Source of the DNA: Sphingomonas lycopersici
GTDB taxonomy: Bacteria > Pseudomonadota > Alphaproteobacteria > Sphingomonadales > Sphingomonadaceae
Direction: 5' to 3'
Assembly (NCBI RefSeq): GCF_026130605.1
Contig: NZ_JANFAU010000006.1
Location: 1-64,000, forward strand
DNA: 64,000 nucleotides
Shown: piece by piece, positions 23,555-30,881 of the stretch
Position numbering within the stretch: position 1 is the stretch's first letter
How the letters are laid out: the number at the start of each line of letters is the position of its first letter
The notes under the pieces: generated by a model
Told to the model about the DNA's origin: nothing
The model's database searches: none
The model's input: only the letters and a program-made list of their open reading frames with translations
Program-made: the position numbers and the translations under genes

Positions 23555-24434
23555 GATTCGAAGTGAAGACGCTACACTCAGAAACAATTCGATTAGCCCG
23601 GTTGACGTAGTTCGGCGACGCTATCTCAAGCAGCTTCACGATCTCACCGGTCGCAATGTCATTGCATATTACTCAGGCTGGCTGTCGAATCCGACAGCTT
23701 TCGGCATTGATGTAAATGACGAGGACAAAGCGGCATTCATGATGGCCATACATGGCTTGGATAAGGCTAAAGGGCTCGACCTTATTTTGCACACCCCGGG
23801 CGGTGGGATTGCGGCGGCGGAATCCCTTGTAGATTACCTGCGCCGGGTTTTTGGGGGTAATATCCGGGCGGTGGTGCCTCATCTGGCGATGTCTGCCGGA
23901 ACGATGATTGCTTGTGCTTGTAAGTCTATTTTAATGGGAAAGCAGTCCAACCTTGGACCGATAGATCCGCAATTAGGGGGATTGCCCGCCGCCGCGGTAA
24001 AAAAGGAAATTGAGCGCGCGCTTGATGAGGTCAGGCAAGACCCTCACAGAATGCAATTCTGGCAGTACGTTCTTTCAAAATACCAGCCGACATTTGTAAG
24101 TCAGTGTGAGCAAGCCGTGGATTTGGCTGCCAAGTTTGTTAAACGTCGCTTGCTTGATAATATGCTTTTGGGCGTGGAAAATGCAGATATGAAAGCTGAT
24201 TCTATCGTTCAAGGCTTATCAGACGTAGATATTAATAAATCACATGCGCGTCATATTCATATAGATGACTGCGAAGCATTGGGCTTGAAGATTGAGCGCC
24301 TTGAGGATAATCAGCCCCTTCAGGAAGCGGTCCTTACGGTCCATCACTGTTATATGCACAGCCTCAGCGTAACGAGTGCCGCAAAGATCGTAGAAAACCA
24401 CGATGGCGCCGCTTTTATTAAGGCTCCAGCCTAA
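23526..24434 (+). CDS. Clp-fold serine protease, SDH/SppA-like
   Basis: A 302-residue predicted serine protease of the serine-dehydrogenase-proteinase type (ClpP/crotonase fold). Seen: oxyanion loop ILHTPGGGIAAAESLVDYL near residue 90 and the nucleophile motif HLAMSAGTMIA with Ser123, followed by NLGPIDPQLGG typical of the family. No clear transmembrane anchor is visible. I start it at 23526 (MPNWGQVL), preceded by GGGAG. The DNA is visibly more AT-rich than its neighbours, indicating separate acquisition. Located beside attR, it occupies the cargo position where satellites carry defence or fitness genes; a defence role is only a hypothesis. Confidence 0.82.
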   Translation: MPNWGQVLSEIRSEDATLRNNSISPVDVVRRRYLKQLHDLTGRNVIAYYSGWLSNPTAFGIDVNDEDKAAFMMAIHGLDKAKGLDLILHTPGGGIAAAESLVDYLRRVFGGNIRAVVPHLAMSAGTMIACACKSILMGKQSNLGPIDPQLGGLPAAAVKKEIERALDEVRQDPHRMQFWQYVLSKYQPTFVSQCEQAVDLAAKFVKRRLLDNMLLGVENADMKADSIVQGLSDVDINKSHARHIHIDDCEALGLKIERLEDNQPLQEAVLTVHHCYMHSLSVTSAAKIVENHDGAAFIKAPA

Positions 24435-24728
24435 GCCGGTAGACCGTTCGTCACTTGCCTTTTGTCGTGCGGGGACTTGGCGCATGGAGCGACAACCATC
24501 GTGGGCGCCTCTGATTCTCGTCCTCCGCCCATCGGCGTTGTAGCCATGTGCGAGTCCTCCGCGGAGGTCGCAGATTTGACCCAAAGGAGGGTTCAAATGT
24601 GGGAACAACGCCGATCCGTTCCAAAGATTATGACTTAATATCAATTAGATATGACAAAATATCTGGAAGCACGCGGGGCATCCAGCATTCTTCGAGGATC
24701 GGTGATTTCCGCCTTGTCGGACGGCACA
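24435..24728. other. Right end of element and junction
   Basis: No confident gene. Contains a 12-bp palindrome CCTCCGCGGAGG (24556-24567), a strong Shine-Dalgarno AAAGGAGGG followed by a 13-codon mini-ORF (24597-24638), and the decamer ATGTGGGAAC (24597-24606) that also occurs near attL. The attachment core follows at 24670-24684. Confidence 0.5.
24670..24684 (+). other. attR core, integrative element
   Basis: Exact second copy of the 15-bp tRNA-Gln 3' end CACGCGGGGCATCCA. The rest of the tRNA is not repeated, as expected for a right junction. It marks the end of the element; core chromosomal genes resume directly after it. Confidence 0.9.
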
Positions 24729-24860
24729 TCAGCGCCGCCGTCGCCGGCCCCAGACGCGTTCGTGTTCGCGGCGATAATGGCGGAAGGCGCGCCAGACGAT
24801 CCATCCCACGCTCACCACCAGCAGCGCCAACAACGCGTAACCAATTTCGACACGCACCAT
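24729..24860 (-). CDS. Small single-span membrane protein
   Basis: A 43-residue ORF: MVRVEIGYALLALLVVSVGW then IVWRAFRHYRREHERVWG and a run of Arg. One hydrophobic segment (residues 6-24) is followed by a strongly basic tail, so the C-terminus is likely cytoplasmic. AGGGGCGGG precedes the ATG. It is the first chromosomal gene after attR and lies downstream of ogt in the same direction. Small basic membrane proteins like this often escape annotation. Function unknown. Confidence 0.5.
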   Translation of the reverse strand: MVRVEIGYALLALLVVSVGWIVWRAFRHYRREHERVWGRRRRR

Positions 24861-24933
24861 CCCGCCCCTTAGTGTCGCACGCGATCACTCCCGATGCTGC
24901 AACGCGCGATGAGGCGGATGGCTCCCGCCGAAT

Positions 24934-25428
24934 TCAGCCCGCATCCCCCCGCTCCAGCGCCAGCAACATCTCCTTCGCCGCCAGCCCGCCGGCGAAGCCG
25001 GTGAGCGCGCCGTTGCTGCCGATCACGCGGTGGCATGGGGCGATGATCGAGATCGGGTTGCGGCCGTTCGCCGCGCCCACCGCGCGCGCCGCATTGGGGC
25101 GATCGAGCTCGCGCGCGATCCGGCCGTAGCTCGACGTTTCGCCGAACGGGATGCGCAGCAACGCCGCCCAGACGGCGCGCTGGAAGGCGGTGCCGCGAAA
25201 GGCGAGCGGCACGTCGAACGCGCGGCGCTTCCCCGCGAAATATTCGTCGAGCTGGCGCGCGGTTTCGCACAGCACCGGATGATCGGGCGCATCGGCCAGC
25301 GCGGGCAGCGGGACGCGCGCCGGATCGTCGCCCTCCCACAGGATCGCGACGAGCGCGTCCCCTTCGGCGACCAGGGTGAGCTCGCCGACCGGCGAGGCGA
25401 TGATCTTTGACGGCAGAGGTTGGGACAT
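24934..25428 (-). CDS. ogt: Methylated-DNA--[protein]-cysteine S-methyltransferase
   Basis: Suicide DNA-repair protein that takes the alkyl group from O6-alkylguanine onto its own cysteine. The 164-residue protein has the active-site motif PCHRVIG, the HTH-like segment [20 protein letters not shown] with the Arg-finger region, and [14 protein letters not shown] before the Cys. The start at 25428 follows AAGGAGAT; a longer reading adds ten residues without better support. Single-domain form (Ogt type) rather than Ada. It lies downstream of the TlpA-like gene, both leftward. Confidence 0.92.
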   Translation of the reverse strand: MSQPLPSKIIASPVGELTLVAEGDALVAILWEGDDPARVPLPALADAPDHPVLCETARQLDEYFAGKRRAFDVPLAFRGTAFQRAVWAALLRIPFGETSSYGRIARELDRPNAARAVGAANGRNPISIIAPCHRVIGSNGALTGFAGGLAAKEMLLALERGDAG

Positions 25429-25502
25429 GACGATCTCCTTCGCCGGCAGCGATCGCATCGATCGCCCGCGCGCGCATCCCGCGGTTTGCGGTCAATGACG
25501 GG

Positions 25503-26093
25503 TCAGAACGCCTCGTCGATCAGCTTGCGCGCGGCGGCGCTGGTCCAGTCCATCTCGCCGGAGGTGCGCCATATTTCATGCCCCTTGGCGTCGAACAGTA
25601 TCGTCGTCGGCAGGTTGACGCGATAGCCGAGGCTCAGCCCCATTTCGGGATCGGTATAGGGCTTCAGCCGCGTCAGATGCCGCGCGGCGACGAACGGGGC
25701 GACCTTGGCCGGCTCCATATCCTGGCTCACCGCGAGCATTGTCACTCGATCGCCTAACTGCCCGCCCAGCGTATCGAGCGTCGGCAGTTCCTTGACGCAC
25801 GGCGCGCACCATGTCGCCCACAGGTTGAGCAGCACCGGCTTGCCACGGAAATCGGCGAGCCGCACGCGCTTGCCTTCGGGCGAGATGAAGACGCTGTCGA
25901 CCGCTGCCATGCCGCGCTGGTGGCGATCGACCGCATTGTGCGCGCCATGCTTCTTGGATGCCGGCTGCACTTCGTCGGGCGACGTATCATTATGCGCCGC
26001 AGTCGCTTGCCCGTCGCCGGGCCTTTGCCTATCGCAGCCGGCGGCGGCCAATGCCAGCCCGAGGAGAAAGACGATCGCCGAACGCGAAGCCAT
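25503..26093 (-). CDS. TlpA-like thioredoxin-fold lipoprotein
   Basis: Predicted periplasmic disulphide reductase. The 196-residue protein has a lipoprotein signal ending LAAAGC (lipidated Cys near residue 20), then a linker rich in Asp/His, and a thioredoxin domain with the WCAPC redox motif and the later cis-proline segment (RVNLPTTIL). TlpA/ResA proteins keep cytochrome c or other envelope thiols reduced. The ATG at 26093 overlaps head-to-head with the argH start (CATG), so the promoters of each lie inside or very near the other's coding region. Confidence 0.88.
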   Translation of the reverse strand: MASRSAIVFLLGLALAAAGCDRQRPGDGQATAAHNDTSPDEVQPASKKHGAHNAVDRHQRGMAAVDSVFISPEGKRVRLADFRGKPVLLNLWATWCAPCVKELPTLDTLGGQLGDRVTMLAVSQDMEPAKVAPFVAARHLTRLKPYTDPEMGLSLGYRVNLPTTILFDAKGHEIWRTSGEMDWTSAAARKLIDEAF

Positions 26094-27471
26094 GAGCGGT
26101 TCCAATCAGATGTGGGGCGGTCGGTTTGCCGAAGGCCCCGCAGCAGTGATGCGTGAGATTAACGCCTCGATCCCATTCGACAAGCGCATGTGGCGTCAAG
26201 ACATCGCCGCGTCCAAGGCGCATGTCGCGATGCTCGCGACGCAGGGCGTCGTCGCGCAGGAGGATGCCGCCGCGATCAGCGCCGGGCTCGATACGGTCGC
26301 CGCGGATTATGAAGCCAACGGCGTCCCCGACGATCTGACGCTGGAAGACATCCATATGCTCAGCGAGGCGAAGCTCGCCGCGGCGATCGGCCCGGTCGCG
26401 GGGCGGCTCCACACCGCGCGCAGCCGCAACGATCAGGTGGCGACCGATTTCCGGCTGTGGGTGCGCGACGCGATCGACCAGACCCGCACCGCGCTCGCCG
26501 CGCTCGATGCCGCATTGCTCGCGCGTGCCGAGCAGCATGCCGGCGACGTGATGCCCGGCTTCACCCATCTCCAGTCGGCGCAGCCGGTGACGCTCGGGCA
26601 TCATCTGATGGCCTATCACGAGATGATCGCGCGCGACGCCACCCGCTTCGCCGATGCGCGCGCGCGGATGAACCTCTGCCCGCTCGGCTCGGCGGCGCTC
26701 GCCGGGACCGGCTTTCCGCTCGATCGCCACGCCACCGCGGCGGCGCTCGGCTTCGACGGCCCGACGCGCAACTCGCTCGATGCAGTGTCGGATCGCGATT
26801 TCGCGATCGAATATCTCACCGCCGCCGCGCAATGCTCATTGCATCTGTCACGGCTGGCGGAGGAATTCGTGCTGTGGGCGTCGCAGCCGTTCGGCTTCGT
26901 CGCTTTGTCCGATCAATGGTCGACCGGCAGCTCGATCATGCCGCAGAAGCGCAACCCCGACGCCGCCGAGCTGGTGCGCGGCCATGCCGGACGAATCACC
27001 GGCTGCCTCGTCAGCCTGATGGTGACGATGAAGGGGCTGCCGCTGGCCTATTCGAAGGACATGCAGGACGATAAGCCCCCGGTGTTCGAATGCCACGATT
27101 TGCTGGGGCTGAGCATCGCGGCGATGACCGGGATGATCGAGAGCGCGACCTTCCGCACCGATCGGATGCGCGCGCTGGCCGAGAGCGGCTATGCCACCGC
27201 GACCGATCTGGCCGACTGGCTGGTGCGCGAGGCGAACGTGCCGTTCCGCGAGGCGCACCACATCACCGGCCGCGCGGTGGCGCGCGCCGAGGCGCTGGCG
27301 GTGACGCTCGATCAAGTGCCGCTCGCCGACCTCAAGGCGATCGACCCGCGGATCGACGACCGGGTCTATTCGGTGCTGTCGGTCGACGCCTCGGTCGCCA
27401 GCCGGACGAGCTTCGGCGGCACCGCGCCGGACAATGTGCGCGCCGCGATCCGCGCGGCGCGGGGAGAATGA
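26092..27471 (+). CDS. argH: Argininosuccinate lyase
   Basis: Last step of arginine synthesis: argininosuccinate to arginine plus fumarate. The 459-residue length is standard. The superfamily signature [16 protein letters not shown] is present, along with [16 protein letters not shown] and [18 protein letters not shown], which build the active site with the catalytic Ser in the signature loop. Start [12 protein letters not shown] matches the usual N-terminus. Downstream are a small lipoprotein gene and lysA, an order common in proteobacteria. Confidence 0.95.
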   Translation: MSGSNQMWGGRFAEGPAAVMREINASIPFDKRMWRQDIAASKAHVAMLATQGVVAQEDAAAISAGLDTVAADYEANGVPDDLTLEDIHMLSEAKLAAAIGPVAGRLHTARSRNDQVATDFRLWVRDAIDQTRTALAALDAALLARAEQHAGDVMPGFTHLQSAQPVTLGHHLMAYHEMIARDATRFADARARMNLCPLGSAALAGTGFPLDRHATAAALGFDGPTRNSLDAVSDRDFAIEYLTAAAQCSLHLSRLAEEFVLWASQPFGFVALSDQWSTGSSIMPQKRNPDAAELVRGHAGRITGCLVSLMVTMKGLPLAYSKDMQDDKPPVFECHDLLGLSIAAMTGMIESATFRTDRMRALAESGYATATDLADWLVREANVPFREAHHITGRAVARAEALAVTLDQVPLADLKAIDPRIDDRVYSVLSVDASVASRTSFGGTAPDNVRAAIRAARGE

Positions 27472-27473
27472 CG

Positions 27474-27731
27474 ATGAAGCGCGCCTTTGTGACGCGGGGG
27501 GCGGTGTTCGCTCTCGGCTCGCTGTTGTTGCTTGCCGCTTGCGGTCGGACGCATCCGCTGCGCCCGGCCAAGGGCGAAAGCCTGCCGCCCGCGCCTTATG
27601 GCGCGGAAACCCCGCCGGCGGGCAGCAAATTGATCGAACCGTCGGTCCAGGCGCGCCCCAAGCGCGGCGACGATCTCCTCACCAACTCTCAGGATCGCCG
27701 GTCGGACCAGTTCGACCTGCCGCCACGCTGA
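27474..27731 (+). CDS. LptM-like small lipoprotein
   Basis: An 85-residue lipoprotein with a clear lipobox (LLLLAACG, lipidated Cys near residue 24) and a Pro-rich, unstructured mature part (SLPPAPYGAETPPAG). Small lipoproteins with this placement before lysA correspond to the YifL/LptM group, which helps maturation of the LPS translocon LptD in E. coli. I prefer the ATG at 27474, seven bases after GGGGAG, over the ATG six bases earlier, which overlaps the argH stop. The function is assigned by position and lipobox, not by strong sequence similarity. Confidence 0.72.
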   Translation: MKRAFVTRGAVFALGSLLLLAACGRTHPLRPAKGESLPPAPYGAETPPAGSKLIEPSVQARPKRGDDLLTNSQDRRSDQFDLPPR

Positions 27732-28990
27732 TGAACCATTTTTCGATGATCGATGGCGCGCTCCATTGCGAGGGCGTGCCGCTCGAACGGATCGCGGCCG
27801 AGGTCGGCACCCCGGTCTATGTCTATTCCGCCGCGACCTTCCGGCGCCATGCGCAGGTCTTTCGCGACGGGCTGAAAGCCGCGGGCGCGCGGGTCCATCT
27901 CGCTTATGCGATCAAGGCCAATCCCAATATCGGGGTGCTGCGCGTGCTCGCCGACGAAGGCTATGGCGCCGACGTGGTGTCGGGCGGCGAGCTGGCGCGC
28001 GCGCTGGCGGCGGGAATGCCGGCGCATGACGTGGTCTTCTCCGGGGTCGGCAAGACCGACCGCGAGCTGATCCGCGGGCTGGAGGCCGGGATCGGCCAGT
28101 TCAACCTCGAGCTCGAGGAAGAGGGCGTGGTGCTCGCCGCGCTCGCCGCGGCGCGCGGGCTGACCGCGCCGGCGGTGCTGCGCGTCAACCCCGACGTCGA
28201 CGCCGGGACCCACGCCAAGATCTCCACCGGCAAGAAGGAAAACAAGTTCGGCGTGCCGATCGATCTCGCGCCCGGGATCTTCGATCGGCTCGCGACGCTG
28301 CCGGGGATCAACCTGCGCGGGGTGGCGATCCATATCGGCAGCCAGCTGTTCGATCTCGCCCCGCTCGAAGCGGCCTATCGCCGGGTCGGCGAGCTGGTCG
28401 CCGAGCTGCGCGGGCGCGGTCACACGATCACCCATGTCGATCTCGGCGGCGGGCTCGGCGTGCCGTATCGCGAGGAGGACGCGCCGCCGGCGCCGGCCGA
28501 TTACGGCGCGATGGTCGCGCGCGCCACCGCGGGCTGGGATGTCGAATTGATGTTCGAGCCCGGCCGGGTGATCGCGGGCAATGCCGGGGTGTTGCTGACC
28601 GAGGTGATCTGGGTCAAGCCGGGGGTGATCAACCCCTATGTCATCGTCGATGCGGCAATGAACGATCTCGCGCGTCCGGCGATGTACGATGCGTGGCACG
28701 ATTTCGTCGCGGTGCGGCCGCGCGGCGGGACGATGACCGCCAATATCGCCGGCCCGGTGTGCGAGACGGGGGATACGTTCGCGATGGGGCGGACGATCGA
28801 TCGCGTCGAGCGCGGCGATCTCGCGATCTTCCGCACCGCGGGCGCCTATGGCGCGACGATGGCGTCGACCTACAACAGCCGGGCTTTGGTGCCCGAGGTG
28901 CTGGTCGACGGCGATCGCTATACCGTGGTGGCCGATCGCATCGCGGCCGAGACGATCCTCGCCGCCGAGCGGGTGCCGGACTGGTTGTGA
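27731..28990 (+). CDS. lysA: Diaminopimelate decarboxylase
   Basis: Makes L-lysine from meso-diaminopimelate; PLP-dependent fold-type III. The 419-residue protein has the PLP lysine in HLAYAIKANPN (Lys62), the HIGSQ segment and the GGGLGVPY phosphate-binding loop, plus the C-terminal VCETGDTFA motif with the catalytic Cys-Glu. The start overlaps the lipoprotein stop by one base, and its stop overlaps the next GTG start (GTGA), indicating a continuous operon from argH. Confidence 0.95.
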   Translation: MNHFSMIDGALHCEGVPLERIAAEVGTPVYVYSAATFRRHAQVFRDGLKAAGARVHLAYAIKANPNIGVLRVLADEGYGADVVSGGELARALAAGMPAHDVVFSGVGKTDRELIRGLEAGIGQFNLELEEEGVVLAALAAARGLTAPAVLRVNPDVDAGTHAKISTGKKENKFGVPIDLAPGIFDRLATLPGINLRGVAIHIGSQLFDLAPLEAAYRRVGELVAELRGRGHTITHVDLGGGLGVPYREEDAPPAPADYGAMVARATAGWDVELMFEPGRVIAGNAGVLLTEVIWVKPGVINPYVIVDAAMNDLARPAMYDAWHDFVAVRPRGGTMTANIAGPVCETGDTFAMGRTIDRVERGDLAIFRTAGAYGATMASTYNSRALVPEVLVDGDRYTVVADRIAAETILAAERVPDWL

Positions 28991-29850
28991 CGCTCGCCAG
29001 CCTTCCCCTGTTCGTCAGCCTCGCCGGGCGGCCGGTGATCCTGATCGGGGAAGGCGAGGCGGCGGATGCGAAACGGCGGCTGCTCGAACGTGCCGGCGCG
29101 GTCGTGGTGGATGAGGCGGGGAAGCCCTTGCCGTCATCCACCACCGTTCATGCTGAGCTTGTCGAAGCGTTGCCCTTTTCTTCGACGCGCGGTGAAGGGG
29201 AAAGCAGCCCTTCGACGAGCTCGGGGCGAACGGAGGAAGCGAGGTTCGCGATCGTCGTCGATGACGAGGCGGCGGTCGCGCGGCTCAGGGCGCGTGGCGT
29301 CCTCGTCAATGCGGTCGATCGTCCCGATCTGTGCGACTTCACCTTGCCCGCGATTGTCGATCGTGCGCCGGTGATCGTCGCGATCGGCACCGGCGGCGCC
29401 TCCGCCGGGCTGGCGGCGGCGCTCAGGCAGCGGCTGGAGGCCTTGCTGCCGGCGCGGCTCGGGCGGCTCGCCGAGGGGCTGCATGCCGCGCGCGGCGCTT
29501 GGCGTGCGCGTTATCCTGAAGCCGGCGACCGGCGGCGCGCGATCGGTGCGGCGCTGGCGCCGGGCGGGGCGCTCGATCCGCTCGGCGAGCACGGCGAGGC
29601 GCCCGATGCCGGGCCGGTCGACGCAGCGGTCACGGCGGGGATCGTTCCGCTCAAATTGCGCTCGGCCGACCCCGACGATCTGACATTGCGCGAGGCGCGG
29701 CTGCTCGCGCAGGCCGATCGCGTGACGCATCGGCCGGGGGTGCCGCGCGCGATCCTCGATCGCGCGCGCGCCGATGCCGCGCGGATCGAATGCGCCGCGC
29801 CGCCGTTGGACGCGGGACCGGGATTGACCGTCGACGTGGAGATGCTGTGA
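28987..29850 (+). CDS. CysG N-terminal-like precorrin-2 dehydrogenase/ferrochelatase, with repeat insertion
   Basis: Predicted to oxidise precorrin-2 to sirohydrochlorin and insert iron for siroheme (sulphite/nitrite reductase cofactor). The 287-residue protein shows the Rossmann start LPLFVSLAGRPVILIGEGEA, then VLVNAVDRPDLCDFTLPAIV and IVAIGTGGASAGLAAALR, diagnostic of the CysG N-terminal domain. No SUMT methyltransferase domain follows, so it is the stand-alone type. Residues about 50-84 are an in-frame insertion made of an inverted-repeat element lying in a loop between strands. GTG start overlaps lysA. Confidence 0.85.
   Translation: MTLASLPLFVSLAGRPVILIGEGEAADAKRRLLERAGAVVVDEAGKPLPSSTTVHAELVEALPFSSTRGEGESSPSTSSGRTEEARFAIVVDDEAAVARLRARGVLVNAVDRPDLCDFTLPAIVDRAPVIVAIGTGGASAGLAAALRQRLEALLPARLGRLAEGLHAARGAWRARYPEAGDRRRAIGAALAPGGALDPLGEHGEAPDAGPVDAAVTAGIVPLKLRSADPDDLTLREARLLAQADRVTHRPGVPRAILDRARADAARIECAAPPLDAGPGLTVDVEML
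29144..29233. repeat. REP-like inverted repeat inside a coding region
   Basis: Arms 29144-29169 and 29209-29233 are diverged inverse copies (CCGTTC...GAGCTTGTCGAAG against CTTCGACGAGCTC...GAACGG). The same family occurs at 60507-60575. It is inserted in frame into the CysG-N-like gene, adding about 30 residues. Confidence 0.7.
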
Positions 29851-30800
29851 GCGGGTTCGGCTATCGTATCGACAATGGCGTGGCGCGCCGTATCACGGTG
29901 AAGGAAGCGGCGGCGTGCGACGCCGGGATGGTCTGGGTCCATTTCTCCGGCACCGGCGACGCGACGCGAGCCTGGCTGCGTGACGAAGCGCGGCTTCCCG
30001 AACATCTCGTCGAGGCGCTCACCGCGCAGGAAACCCGCCCGCGCTGCGACGGCTATGATACCGGCGCCTATCTCAACCTGCGCGGGCGGAGCGAGGAGGA
30101 GGTCTATCCGTCCGACCTGCTCGCCTCGGTGCGGATCTGGGCCACCAAGGGGCGGGTGATCTCAGTGACGCGCAAGCATCTCGTCGCGACCGACGTGGTC
30201 GAGCAGGCGGTGAAGGACGGGACCGCGGACGACCCCGGCGATCTGATCACCACCTTCGCCACCGCGATCACCAACGATCTCGATCCGGTGGTGGCCGAGC
30301 TCGGCGATCAGATCGACGATTGCGAGCAGGAGCTGGATGCGAACCGCGTCTACGAGCTGCGCCGCAAGGTGACGCGGGCGCGGATCGCCGCGATCGGCTA
30401 TCGCCGCTTCCTCAACCCGCAACGCGCCGCACTCGACAAGCTCGCGCAATTGCAGGGCGACTGGCTGAGCGAGGACGATCGCGCGCATGTCGCGGCCGCC
30501 GCCGATCGCGCCGCGCGCATGGCCGAGGAGCTCGAGGCGATCCGCGAGCGCGCCAGCCTGATCCACGAAACGCTCACCGACCTGCGCGCCGAGCTGATCG
30601 ATACGCGCAGCCTGATCATCGCGATTGCGGCGATGGTGTTCCTGCCGCTGACCTTCATCACCGGGCTTTACGGGATGAACGTCGCCGGGCTGCCTTATGC
30701 GCAAAAGCCGTGGGCATTCGATGCGATCATCATCGCCTGTATCGTCATTTCGGTTGGAATCATTGCCTATTTCCTGCGCCGGCACTGGTTCCGCGCTTGA
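29847..30800 (+). CDS. CorA/ZntB-family divalent-cation transporter
   Basis: Inner-membrane transporter of the CorA superfamily, probably ZntB-like (zinc) or magnesium. The 317-residue protein has a large N-terminal cytoplasmic domain, a long stalk helix (residues 170-255) and two C-terminal membrane segments joined by the signature loop GMNVAGLP. The family normally shows GMN; the residues after it resemble ZntB more than CorA. The GTG start overlaps the previous stop (GTGA). The last codons (RRHWFRA, stop) are duplicated at 54582-54611. Confidence 0.87.
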   Translation: MSGFGYRIDNGVARRITVKEAAACDAGMVWVHFSGTGDATRAWLRDEARLPEHLVEALTAQETRPRCDGYDTGAYLNLRGRSEEEVYPSDLLASVRIWATKGRVISVTRKHLVATDVVEQAVKDGTADDPGDLITTFATAITNDLDPVVAELGDQIDDCEQELDANRVYELRRKVTRARIAAIGYRRFLNPQRAALDKLAQLQGDWLSEDDRAHVAAAADRAARMAEELEAIRERASLIHETLTDLRAELIDTRSLIIAIAAMVFLPLTFITGLYGMNVAGLPYAQKPWAFDAIIIACIVISVGIIAYFLRRHWFRA

Positions 30801-30805
30801 GCGAT
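30776..30805 (+). repeat. Left direct repeat of exopolysaccharide island
   Basis: A 30-bp sequence covering the end of the CorA/ZntB gene and five bases beyond. It recurs at 54582-54611 with one mismatch (T at 30797, C at 54603). The two copies bracket the polysaccharide locus. Confidence 0.75.
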
Positions 30806-30881
30806 CGACCGGGAGATGGTGCCGGCGAAATAGCCAAATCATCGGGGTGTGTGCGGGTCAATCGGTGTTATACCGAGGATT

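Larger units (their letters stand above)
4960..24684. mobile_element. Integrative element in tRNA-Gln, satellite-like, with P22-type ejection genes
   Basis: Seen: exact 15-bp direct repeats at both ends (tRNA-Gln 3' end and 24670-24684), an integrase next to attL reading inward, AlpA-like HTH genes, a RepA-like helicase followed by clustered 9-mer repeats, a divergent CI-like regulatory region, four phage DNA-ejection-like genes, and a low-GC protease unit by attR. Not seen: terminase, portal, capsid, tail, holin or endolysin genes. Known: int, alpA, rep and an origin in this order is the layout of Gram-negative phage-inducible chromosomal islands. Inference: a phage satellite; a prophage that lost its head genes is the alternative. 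Confidence 0.85.

Noticed and set aside
24597..24638. 13-codon mini-ORF with an ideal ribosome site
   Set aside because: Too short to call as a gene; the start overlaps a decamer shared with the left end, so a site-specific recombination role is more likely.
4960..24684. Complete prophage
   Set aside because: No terminase, portal, major capsid, tail or lysis gene could be found among the ORFs; only ejection-type structural genes are present.
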